Assembly (NCBI GenBank): GCA_023206055.1
Contig: CP065366.1
Coordinates: 620,001-684,000 of the forward strand
DNA length: 64,000 bases
Reading direction: 5' to 3'
Source of the DNA: Vibrio cyclitrophicus
GTDB taxonomy: Bacteria > Pseudomonadota > Gammaproteobacteria > Enterobacterales > Vibrionaceae
The notes beneath the pieces were generated by a model that saw nothing but the letters and a program-made list of their open reading frames with translations, made no database searches and had not been told where the DNA came from. This document shows positions 36,446 to 44,214 of the stretch, piece by piece. Both the position numbers and the translations under genes were made by a program. Numbering within the stretch: the first letter of the stretch is position 1; every line of letters begins with the position of its first letter.

Positions 36446-36736
36446 ATGAGTGAAAAAGAAGAAGTAGTATTGAAAATACTGGATTACCTAAATGAAATTG
36501 AAGTGCGTGCTACTTATGGCGCTGTTGCTGAGGTGTTGGGAGTATTACCTCGCTCTGTTGGACAGCAGTTTTTAGGTGAAAAGCGACCATATGCTTCTTG
36601 GGTTGTTCGTGAAGACACGGGTTTACCTACAGACTATTTGGAAGACCAACTACATCCTAAATTACTTTCCAAGAAGAGCCTTATAAAGTCTGGCTCTGTG
36701 TTGAGGCGTAACATCGGACTGAGCAAGAGTATCTAA
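36446..36736 (+). CDS. Small predicted DNA-binding protein, first gene of cassette-like operon
   Basis: A 96-aa protein. The stretch RATYGAVAEVLGVLPRSVGQQ (about 22-42) looks like the helix-turn-helix/winged segment of the alkyltransferase (MGMT/ATL) fold. EKRPYASWVVREDTGLPT and LHPKLLSKKSLIKSG follow. The catalytic PCHR motif of MGMT is absent, so no alkyltransferase activity is expected. A DNA-binding role is inference. The stop codon lies inside CTAACAAGGCGT, the 5' signature of Vibrio integron attC sites, and the next gene starts 25 bp later. Confidence 0.55.
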   Translation: MSEKEEVVLKILDYLNEIEVRATYGAVAEVLGVLPRSVGQQFLGEKRPYASWVVREDTGLPTDYLEDQLHPKLLSKKSLIKSGSVLRRNIGLSKSI

Positions 36737-36761
36737 CAAGGCGTTAGCATTCAGGAGCAAT
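36728..36761 (+). other. attC-like junction 1
   Basis: TCTAACAAGGCGTTAGC contains the stop codon of the upstream gene and resembles the start of a Vibrio super-integron attC site. The rest of a full attC (long palindrome and 3' core) is missing; the next ORF begins after AGGAGC. It is therefore at most a remnant. Confidence 0.4.
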
Positions 36762-37286
36762 ATGAATATTTTTGAGGTTGACTATGGCCTTGGCCCATTA
36801 ATCGATGTAGAGGAAACGATCCAAGCAAGTATCGCAAAGTTGTTTGAGAGGAACCGCACTGAACCTTGGTTCGATGGGGTGTGGATGAACGAATACGGTG
36901 AAGTTCTTTACGGCTCTTTGCTTGTTTCAGCTCAAGCTTACTGCATCAGTAGCTTACGAGATATTAACGAAATCCGAGTCAGCTTAGGGCTCAATAAATT
37001 GACCAAAGAAAAAGCATATCAAAATCACCGTGTAAAAGTTCAGGGTTATTCTCTAATAGAGATGGTTAATTGTACTGCCAATTATTTCAAGCACCGAGAT
37101 GAGTGGAGCGATACTTGGCCTGATAATTACACTACACGTGTTCTAACAGCATTCTCAATGGACTGTGAATTTCTGATAAATGAATTTCAGGGGTTAATTG
37201 ACTCAGAATATGGTTATAAAACACTTTCCGACTTAGTTTCAGAGTGGAGAAATGATCTAATTGATCAATCGAAAAATGAAAGCTAA
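36762..37286 (+). CDS. Unrecognised 174-aa protein, second gene of cassette-like operon
   Basis: No family is recognised. Soluble, acidic, no signal peptide. Predicted mostly helical, with aromatic-rich stretches (NRTEPWFDGVWMNEYGEVLYG; TANYFKHRDEWSDTWPDNY). Such proteins are common as integron cassettes. The start is supported by AGGAGC. The stop codon again lies in CTAACAAGGCGT, 27 bp before the next start. Confidence 0.65.
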   Translation: MNIFEVDYGLGPLIDVEETIQASIAKLFERNRTEPWFDGVWMNEYGEVLYGSLLVSAQAYCISSLRDINEIRVSLGLNKLTKEKAYQNHRVKVQGYSLIEMVNCTANYFKHRDEWSDTWPDNYTTRVLTAFSMDCEFLINEFQGLIDSEYGYKTLSDLVSEWRNDLIDQSKNES

Positions 37287-37313
37287 CAAGGCGTCAACTA
37301 AATTGAGGCAATT
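37280..37313 (+). other. attC-like junction 2
   Basis: AGCTAACAAGGCGTCAAC overlaps the upstream stop codon, as at junction 1. A GAGG ribosome-binding site and the next ATG follow. It is a second truncated attC-like sequence in the same operon, so the pattern is unlikely to be chance. Confidence 0.4.
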
Positions 37314-38225
37314 ATGAAGTACTTTAGTGATCAAGAAAGAGGTACAACGCCTCGAACAAACAATGAGATCCCGCACAATGTTTGGTGTGGGCTCGTTGCT
37401 TTAATTCAAAAGCTAATCAATACGGGATATTTTGGAGAAAATTTTCCAGAGCTTTGCCTTGATGGACAAGGGTGCTGTGGTACTGATGAGACAGGGTTCA
37501 CCTTTGCTCTAAAAGCTGAAATATTGGGAATTGAATACCCACTTGTTACAGAAAAAGACGAAAATCCTGATGGTTGGTCGCATAAAAAAATCCCGTTTGT
37601 TCCTAACTATTTGGACGCACTAGATTTAGTACAGTTTTGCTACGCAAATGTATCTAAGCCTACACAAGGAAGTTATCATTCGTACTATAGGCATCACCAT
37701 ATAGATTCGTTTGATCGTACAACTGGACGAGCCGATTTCTTAGAGAAGGTTAATACCATTTTTACTCGAAATGGTTTGGCTTATGAGCTACTAGCTGACG
37801 GCCAAATTAAAAGGGTTATGAGTGGGGCTCTAAGTTCTGTTATTCAACAAGCACCGAAAACATCTGAGCAGGAGCTAAATGACCTACTTGAGCATGCAAA
37901 TAGAAAAATTTGTAATACTGACGTACGAGTTAGGTATGAAGCTTTAAAAGAGCTTTGGGACGCTTTTGAACGCATAAAGACAGTCGCTGAACCAGAGAAA
38001 AGAAAAAAGCAATCATTGGCCACCTTACTAGACAACTGTTCATCTGACTCTGATTTTCGAGCAGAACTAGAAGCAGAAGCTAAGGCTTTGACAAATATAG
38101 GAAACGCATTCTTCATTCGTCACTCAGAGATAAGCCAGATTAAACTTACTGATAGCAGTCATATTGAATATCTCTTTCATCGACTTACAAGTTTAATGTT
38201 GTTGTTGGCTAAAAATCTAGAGTAG
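37314..38225 (+). CDS. AbiJ/HEPN-like abortive-infection candidate
   Basis: A 303-aa soluble protein. The N-terminal part (ERGTTPRTNNEIPHNVWCGL; CCGTDETGFTFALKAEILG) resembles N-terminal domains of AbiJ-type abortive-infection proteins. The C-terminal part (YEALKELWDAFERIKTV; IGNAFFIRHSEISQIKL; YLFHRLTSLMLLLAK) resembles HEPN-type helical bundles, with Arg269-His270 as the possible nuclease-like pair. HEPN nucleases cut RNA to stop phage growth; that role here is inference from resemblance recalled from memory. It closes the three-gene cassette-like operon. Confidence 0.5.
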   Translation: MKYFSDQERGTTPRTNNEIPHNVWCGLVALIQKLINTGYFGENFPELCLDGQGCCGTDETGFTFALKAEILGIEYPLVTEKDENPDGWSHKKIPFVPNYLDALDLVQFCYANVSKPTQGSYHSYYRHHHIDSFDRTTGRADFLEKVNTIFTRNGLAYELLADGQIKRVMSGALSSVIQQAPKTSEQELNDLLEHANRKICNTDVRVRYEALKELWDAFERIKTVAEPEKRKKQSLATLLDNCSSDSDFRAELEAEAKALTNIGNAFFIRHSEISQIKLTDSSHIEYLFHRLTSLMLLLAKNLE

Positions 38226-38264
38226 ATCAGGGCAGTCTAAGTAAGCACAGTAAGGAGAGGGCTA

Positions 38265-38293
38265 CCCGCTAGCTGTTGAGCTAGCGAGCGGGT
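38265..38293 (+). terminator. Possible terminator after the AbiJ-like gene
   Basis: CCCGCTAGCT-gttg-AGCTAGCGAGCGGG forms a long stem with a 4-base bulge. Only three T residues follow, so termination is uncertain. Confidence 0.4.
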
Positions 38294-38307
38294 TTACCTT
38301 ACCAACC

Positions 38308-38457
38308 CTATAAGCGTGACAGAAATCCTGTCGCACTCAATGCACACACAAAAGCTGTAACGGGTTCAAAGCTTGCAACCAAAATTACAAACAATCCCCC
38401 AAAAGCAGTGATGAGCTTTGGTAAGGATGCTGAACCCGCATTATCTCGTTTCACCAT
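38308..38457 (-). CDS. 49-aa predicted membrane protein
   Basis: A short ORF with a clear GAGGAG ribosome-binding site 7 bases before the ATG. After a basic start (MVKRDNAGSASLPK) the protein is hydrophobic to the end (LITAFGGLFVILVASFEPV, then TAFVCALSATGFLSRL), giving one long or two short membrane helices. I know no family. It faces the AbiJ-like gene and shares the 82-bp gap with the hairpin. It could be a membrane effector or toxin of a small module; that is speculation. Confidence 0.5.
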   Translation of the reverse strand: MVKRDNAGSASLPKLITAFGGLFVILVASFEPVTAFVCALSATGFLSRL

Positions 38458-38988
38458 AGGCTACTCCTCAAATACGTTCCTCTCAGTCTCATGAAGAGTC
38501 AGGAAGAGGAGTTCAGACTTTGCCATCTATTTTGTTTACGAGCAGTCGCAATGGTGATGGCAACCTGACTGCACTGATTTGCACATTATATAAATCAGTT
38601 GATTGCAGTCAATCAAAAGCCGAACTTCTTGTGAGTGAAAATTTTCAATACGTGAGCTAATACATAAATAGCGAATCTAGTAATCCTTTTAACCATTTAT
38701 CCCCAATAAAGAGGCTACTACTTTACTTTACGTATATGTTGATTCTTACGAGTCAACGGTGGAAGTTCTATGAGTTCTTCCGTTCACTGAGAATATAAAT
38801 TATCAGTGTTATTAGCAGAAGGTTTTCTGTAGGTAGCTCGGCTAAAACCTTTATCAAATCAATCATAAGTTACCTTTGTCGGTTGTGGGTCGATTTAGGT
38901 AAATTAAAACTTATTAGAGGGGAGGTTAGGCAAGTGGGGTTACCTGTTAAAAGGCTAGGGGTTACCTAGGTTACCCCTAGTTTTTCTC
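38458..38988. other. Non-coding region with GGGGTTACCT repeats
   Basis: A 531-bp AT-rich region with no convincing ORF. Near its right end are two direct copies of GGGGTTACCT (38936-38945, 38958-38967) and one near-inverted copy (38968-38977), the last two forming the hairpin described at 38955-38985. Confidence 0.5.
38955..38985. terminator. Hairpin after the 379-aa gene
   Basis: CTAGGGGT-tacctaggtt-ACCCCTAG followed by TTTTT on the plus strand and CCTTTT on the minus strand. It lies 4 bp past the stop of the minus-strand gene and may terminate both ways. Confidence 0.55.
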
Positions 38989-40128
38989 CTACCTAGATTT
39001 GATCATTGAAGCCATTCGCTCTAGCTTTACTTGACTCAACCCCTGAACTTGATCAGAACCATCCTTGTGGGTGATCCCTCTCTGTTTGCTTTCTGCTTTC
39101 AGCCAGTCTTGTATTACTTTGTTTGTTGGAGGAGTAGCTTCGTTTAAACATAGCTCTTCATAAGCATCAATAGCTATTTGTAATTCAGGCGGGTATGAAT
39201 TATCTGTGGTTTCTGGAGTCATCGAATCTTCATTAATGAGTAAATCTCTTAATCGTGAAATTTCCTCTTCTGATTCAGAAAGTCTCATCTCTAGTAATTC
39301 AACTGACTTGCTTATGCTTTCAGGTTGATAATCCAAACCAATATCTAATCCTTGATATTCAGACCATCTTAAAAATTCTTGCTTTGAAATTATTGTAAGC
39401 TCGTAATCCAATACTGCTCGCTGTTTTAGAAACGTTCCATTGTTGTAACTTTTAGAATACCTTTCACCGAACTCATCATTACATGATGTCCAAAGCTCTA
39501 CTGTATGCAATTTAAATCCATGCTGATTTGTTCCTTTTATACAGTCGCTTAATAGTTCAAGGTAGTGATTGTATGAGTACCTCTGTGATGGCATTTCTAT
39601 TGATGTCGTAGGTTCAATATTCGCAGCTATTTTTGCGGCAGCACTTAAAGTAAAGTTACTTTTTTGGTTGATAACCTTCACATCATAAGCATGGTCTTTT
39701 GCGAGAAGTTGAAGTTTTTCGATTGGCTTAGGGTATCCAATTTCTGATGCTATTTTGCAAAGCTGTTCATATGAGAATAATGCTTCATCTTCTACCTCGG
39801 TCTTAGTTTTTAGTAGGTAAACATTCCCAATTAATTCCTCGTTATTGCTGTATTTTGTGCCTTTAACCTCAACTACGAAATTAAAAACTGGCATATCCGG
39901 ATCACAGATCGCATAGCCACTTTCGATTTCCTCTAGGGTAAATTTGGGACCAACGACTTCAGTTTTGTGAACTATAAAATAACCGTCAACATAACTGATT
40001 TTGTCACCTTTAAAAATTAGGCCTTTGAAGTATATGTAGGGGTCTAGCATCTCTTCTATATCAGAAAATGGAATCGAAATAGACCTAGCTATTTGCGATG
40101 CCGTAAAAAAGTTTGTGTCCTTATCCAT
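38989..40128 (-). CDS. Unrecognised 379-aa protein divergent from the CHAT gene
   Basis: Soluble protein with no family I can name. The N-terminal half looks like a mixed alpha/beta domain. Residues ~275-297 form a short coiled coil (VELLEMRLSESEEEISRLRD). The C-terminal part (PELQIAIDAYEELCLNEATP, then NKVIQDWLKAESKQRGI and LERMASMIKSR) resembles a C-terminal helical segment I have seen in many proteobacterial hypothetical proteins. It is divergent from the CHAT gene across a 401-bp region, so shared regulation is possible. Confidence 0.6.
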   Translation of the reverse strand: MDKDTNFFTASQIARSISIPFSDIEEMLDPYIYFKGLIFKGDKISYVDGYFIVHKTEVVGPKFTLEEIESGYAICDPDMPVFNFVVEVKGTKYSNNEELIGNVYLLKTKTEVEDEALFSYEQLCKIASEIGYPKPIEKLQLLAKDHAYDVKVINQKSNFTLSAAAKIAANIEPTTSIEMPSQRYSYNHYLELLSDCIKGTNQHGFKLHTVELWTSCNDEFGERYSKSYNNGTFLKQRAVLDYELTIISKQEFLRWSEYQGLDIGLDYQPESISKSVELLEMRLSESEEEISRLRDLLINEDSMTPETTDNSYPPELQIAIDAYEELCLNEATPPTNKVIQDWLKAESKQRGITHKDGSDQVQGLSQVKLERMASMIKSR

Positions 40129-40529
40129 ACTGTCTTCGTACCTTTACTCAAATTACAAGGCCCCAAATTGGTAGGTGATCAATTTATTTTGGGGCTTTCC
40201 CCAAGCCTTAGTAAAACTAGATTTTTGTAATTATCACAGATATTTAGGTGGAATGAAAGGTGTGGCTAGAGACTGTAGATTGCGAAACTCTTTCGTACTT
40301 AAGGTGGGGTTGGGTGTCGAAAGTTAGCACACATAAACTAATGTCGCGGTTGGTATTTAGGCGTTCGAATCTAAATGATTTCTGTCCAAAAACGTCACAA
40401 TCTGAATTTTAACATTTGGCATTTTTTAGCTCGAAAACGCCCCTTTCAAGTTAGAGTAAAAGTTCATTCGAATACTTAAATACAATGAAATTCAGTACTT
40501 TTTTATGACATATGTAGAATAATCCCAAT
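40129..40529. other. Divergent intergenic region between the 379-aa and CHAT genes
   Basis: A 401-bp AT-rich region that should hold both promoters. No ORF of any length with a ribosome-binding site was seen. CCCCAAAttggTAGG...TTTTGGGG near 40162-40194 is an imperfect inverted repeat. Nothing else is recognised. Confidence 0.45.
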
Positions 40530-42752
40530 TTGGATAATCAAATAGTTGTCGTTACCTATAAGATAGAGCTCTTTAACAGTTTTACAGCGCTATTTATGTA
40601 TCCTAACCTTGTTGAAACTTCGATTTTGCATGTGCTGATAATGCCGCGATCAGAAGACATTAAAGATCAATCGCCTTTTCAAGGCTATTTGCTCGATTTG
40701 ATTTCTAGTCACCACTCTAGATTGCTTGAATACATGAGCATACTTCCAACTTCAGCAAATGAACTATTCATTTCACATGAAGAGCTCATACAACATCGCA
40801 TAAACTTATCTGTAAGCAATAATTTTTTGCTTGATAAAATCGCCTTTAAAAAATGGTTTGAAGTCTTTCAAACTCATCCATTTATATTTTGTTACTGCGT
40901 AGATGAAGAGAGTGCTAAGTATGTTAAGGATGTTGGTAAAGCTTCAAAATATCCGCTGTTAGTCGTGGGCTGGTCAGATATCTGCGACATTGTGTTAGGG
41001 GATGAATTTACTCCTTTTCTTTTGGATGAAAAAATTGCGGAAAGATTCAATTTACTAAAAGAAAATGGCGACTTAAATGAAAAGTCGAAAGACTTCTTAT
41101 CATCAAGAGTAGCAAGAACTACTCAGCTGATAGAACTAGATCAAAAATCGTATAGCCATGCTGTTTCAAATGCGAATGAAGCAGTCTTATACTCACTTGG
41201 TTACAGCCTCTCAGGTACAAATGTCTTACAAGGAAGTCATGAACGTCAACCATACATTGAAGCTATTCTGGATACCTCACAAACAGTTCTTTCCTTAACC
41301 AATGAGTATAAAACCACATCACTAAAATCAGACATAGTCCTATACTGTCCTAGCATTTTCACTTATCTGTATAACTTCAAAGATCAGTTTTGGAACAGAA
41401 TTAGAAGAGATTTAAAAAATAAAAAAGCCCGAGATTTTCTAATTGACGGAGTATTTAGAAATAACTCTTATTCCGGAATTAACATGCAAGACTTCAACAA
41501 AGAAGATGTTAAGCAAGTTTTTGAAAACAAAGTTTTTCAAATGATACTTTCAACCAGACAGAGTGAATTACGTTTGTCATCGGCAGCGATCAATATGTTA
41601 TGTACTTCTTATTGTGTGCCAGCAATTCGTCTAGCTAACTCATTAAATTTTTTCCATGGTAATTTTAAAGATATTGAAAGCTTAGTTTCTTCTGGTACAG
41701 ATAAATCAAAAAGAAAGCTTGATCGAAAATTCAAAGATTTGGTTGAAAAAATGAGGGGGGAGATTGATGAGCCACTTATTGATTTTATCGTTCAAAATTC
41801 TAATTCAATAACACTTTGTTCAGACATAAATCTAGATTGGGTTTCTCTTGATCGAATACCACTCATGTTCACACATGAAACATCTAAAATCCCTACTACA
41901 CCGGGTAACAAGTTTCTTCAAGATTGTACTAATTTTGCCAACGTTACCGTTAAACAAAATGAGTTGCTAAACATCACTGTAATCCGTTCATTTAGAGAAC
42001 ATGATCCTTTGAAATATAAGCTCGAAGAGGCACTAACTCATTACTCAAAGTTAGTTGATGACATCGAAATAACAATTGTAGATGTGGGATCTGAAGACGA
42101 GTTTGTAAGTGCCCTTAACGAAATTAAAGGAAGTATTTTAATAATGGATTGCCATGGAAATCATGGAGGGGCTGATTCACATGGTTGGCTACAAATTGGT
42201 GGTGATCAAGTTGACATTTGGCACCTGCCGATAATATCACCACCAATTGTTATTCTTAGTGCATGCTTAACTTCAGCATTAGCCGGATCACATGCATCAG
42301 TTGCAAACTCATTTCTTGCTAGAGGTAGTATCTCTGTACTGGGTACATTATTACCTGTAAATGCAATTAAATCTGCCATTTTCGTTGGTCGATTAGTATA
42401 TAGAATAAGCGCTTTTCTAAAAGCTATTCAGAAAATGAGAGTAGAGGTATTAACATGGCGTACATTTATTACTGGCTTTCTACGCATGTCCTTTTGCACC
42501 GATTTTTTAATGTTGTTTAGAGACGAGCTGAAATGGATTACACCTGAAGAGTATACGGAACTACATATTCAGTGTAGCTTCTTAATAAATACGATTCATC
42601 CAGATTGGTATGATGAATCTTTAAAGTTAATTAGCGAAGTTGCTAATAAGCCGATAGAAACGGTCGACATGACAGTTCAGGATATAGGTTTAACCGAAAC
42701 AATGTATTACTCTCAATTAGGTCGACCGGAAAGTATAGTTATTGAGTTGTAA
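40530..42752 (+). CDS. Large CHAT-domain (caspase-like) protease candidate
   Basis: A 740-aa protein whose C-terminal ~250 residues look like a CHAT cysteine protease domain. Strand ILIMDCHG places catalytic His at 542 (or His545). Strand VILSACLTSALAG places Cys at 579, followed by SVANSFLARGSISVLGTLLPV, the usual CHAT pattern. Just before, LDRIPLMFTHETSKIPTTPGN is also typical of proteins that carry this domain. The first ~500 residues match nothing I know and could be the sensor. The start is uncertain: the frame opens at a TTG, with the first ATG at 40596, and neither has a strong ribosome-binding site. Confidence 0.7.
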   Translation: MDNQIVVVTYKIELFNSFTALFMYPNLVETSILHVLIMPRSEDIKDQSPFQGYLLDLISSHHSRLLEYMSILPTSANELFISHEELIQHRINLSVSNNFLLDKIAFKKWFEVFQTHPFIFCYCVDEESAKYVKDVGKASKYPLLVVGWSDICDIVLGDEFTPFLLDEKIAERFNLLKENGDLNEKSKDFLSSRVARTTQLIELDQKSYSHAVSNANEAVLYSLGYSLSGTNVLQGSHERQPYIEAILDTSQTVLSLTNEYKTTSLKSDIVLYCPSIFTYLYNFKDQFWNRIRRDLKNKKARDFLIDGVFRNNSYSGINMQDFNKEDVKQVFENKVFQMILSTRQSELRLSSAAINMLCTSYCVPAIRLANSLNFFHGNFKDIESLVSSGTDKSKRKLDRKFKDLVEKMRGEIDEPLIDFIVQNSNSITLCSDINLDWVSLDRIPLMFTHETSKIPTTPGNKFLQDCTNFANVTVKQNELLNITVIRSFREHDPLKYKLEEALTHYSKLVDDIEITIVDVGSEDEFVSALNEIKGSILIMDCHGNHGGADSHGWLQIGGDQVDIWHLPIISPPIVILSACLTSALAGSHASVANSFLARGSISVLGTLLPVNAIKSAIFVGRLVYRISAFLKAIQKMRVEVLTWRTFITGFLRMSFCTDFLMLFRDELKWITPEEYTELHIQCSFLINTIHPDWYDESLKLISEVANKPIETVDMTVQDIGLTETMYYSQLGRPESIVIEL

Positions 42753-43020
42753 TGGGAGTCGGTTTAGCTAAAACTGGATGTTGGCAAAAAAACTTCGGGC
42801 AAAACCTTAGCGGCGATTAAGGTGACACACATTTCTATTGATGGTGTGTGTCCCTTTCGGCGTATCAACTCTAACAAAATCCTAATCTCGCTAACTCAGA
42901 TTTGTCCCATTGTGTGCTAAAGCAGATATATGCACCATTTCTATGCACTGCTCTTTGACTGAAATTATCTAATACATTTACTATGAAACCATACGTTTAT
43001 CAATTCAGTAACGATTCTAA
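42753..43020. other. Spacer with hairpin between CHAT and SIR2 genes
   Basis: Contains GACACACA-n13-TGTGTGTC (42824-42852) followed by CCTTTC, a possible weak terminator for the CHAT transcript, and the likely promoter of the SIR2-HerA operon. No ORF is seen. Confidence 0.4.
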
Positions 43021-44214
43021 ATGGCAACTATACCTTTAAACGAAATCTACCAACACAAACTAAATTTTCTTATCGGTGCTGGAGCCTCTAGTGGTCTATT
43101 TCCTACCCTATGGCTCCCTCTCAAAGACTTTGATGATGAAAAAAAGAACGAAACAATTGAAACACTCGCAACTAAGCTAGCTCATCTTGGGGAACAATAT
43201 AAGGATCATCATGCTTTGCTGTTTATGTACTACTACGAAAACATTATCGAGCCAGTCTGTAAGTTTCAGCTTAGTGACGTCCATATTCCTCATGATGAAG
43301 AATGTACAAACGACGATCAGTGTAAGGTCTGTGAAAAAATAGAACTAAGAAAAGAGACTATCGAAAATTATGAAGTCTTCATTGACTCTATTGTAAGGCT
43401 GTTACAGCAGAAGAATGACTTTCAAAGACGTTGTAACCTTTTCACTACTAACTACGATGGCTGTGTACCATTAGTAGCAGACAAGCTTATTAAGAAAGGG
43501 AATCTTGAATTCTACATCAATGACGGTTCAAGTGGCTTCCTCGAAAGAACTCTATCAGCACGCAATTTCAATAATTACGTTTGTCAATCTGGTGTATTCG
43601 GACGAAACTCATCTGATATTCCACAAATAAACTTTATCAACCTGCATGGCTCTGCTTATTGGCGTAAATTAAAAGACACAATCAAGGTTGATTATAATTT
43701 TCTTGATACTGCGGTGGTAATCCCAGAAGAAGCTCGCGATAACCTTAAACAGCTAACTGATATTCTCAACGATAAAACTAAAACAACGCAAGATCTACTT
43801 GCTCTCAATGTGGAGCTTAATAAGGATATTCGAACAGAATTTTGGGAATCCTATGACAAACTCCCTATTGTCAATCCTACCAAATGGAAGTTTCATGAAA
43901 CTGTCTTTGAGGAGCATTATTACCAAATGCTTCGCTTACTAAGCTATCGCTTGGAAGAGCAAAATTCGATTCTAATTAGTTTCGCATTTTCGTTTGCTGA
44001 CGAGCACATCCGCAACTTGATTAAACGTTCACTGTCCAACTCCAAACTACAAGTATTCATTTGCTGCTTTAACGACAAAGAGCATGACACAATGTGTGGA
44101 TACTTTGGTGGTTACAAAAACGTCACATTAATCAAATTTGACGGTGAAAATTTAGACTTCACTAAGTTCAACAAAGAAGTATTCAATGCTGATTTACTTA
44201 GGGATGACGAATAA
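43021..44214 (+). CDS. SIR2-domain NADase effector of a Nezha (SIR2-HerA) system
   Basis: A 397-aa SIR2-like protein. The nucleotide-binding start is LNFLIGAGASSGLFPTL (14-30). Predicted catalytic residues are Asn144 (FTTNYDG) and His209 (FINLHGSAYW); the closing Rossmann strand is ILISFAFSFADEHIRNLI. A four-Cys-type insertion (EECTNDDQCKVCEK, 94-106) may bind metal. In known SIR2-HerA defence pairs the SIR2 subunit depletes NAD on infection. The stop codon is followed directly by the ATG of the HerA gene, with no spacer, so the two are translated together. Confidence 0.88.
   Translation: MATIPLNEIYQHKLNFLIGAGASSGLFPTLWLPLKDFDDEKKNETIETLATKLAHLGEQYKDHHALLFMYYYENIIEPVCKFQLSDVHIPHDEECTNDDQCKVCEKIELRKETIENYEVFIDSIVRLLQQKNDFQRRCNLFTTNYDGCVPLVADKLIKKGNLEFYINDGSSGFLERTLSARNFNNYVCQSGVFGRNSSDIPQINFINLHGSAYWRKLKDTIKVDYNFLDTAVVIPEEARDNLKQLTDILNDKTKTTQDLLALNVELNKDIRTEFWESYDKLPIVNPTKWKFHETVFEEHYYQMLRLLSYRLEEQNSILISFAFSFADEHIRNLIKRSLSNSKLQVFICCFNDKEHDTMCGYFGGYKNVTLIKFDGENLDFTKFNKEVFNADLLRDDE

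Noticed and set aside
40530..40596. ATG at 40596 as the start of the CHAT gene
   Set aside because: Not preferred because the preceding 22 codons look like a first beta strand (QIVVVTYKIELFNSFTAL) that fits the fold; neither start has a good SD, so the choice stays open.
42824..42852. GACACACA/TGTGTGTC hairpin as a firm terminator for the CHAT gene
   Set aside because: The stem is good, but the loop is long and only a short CCTTT follows, so it is mentioned only as a possibility in the spacer entry.
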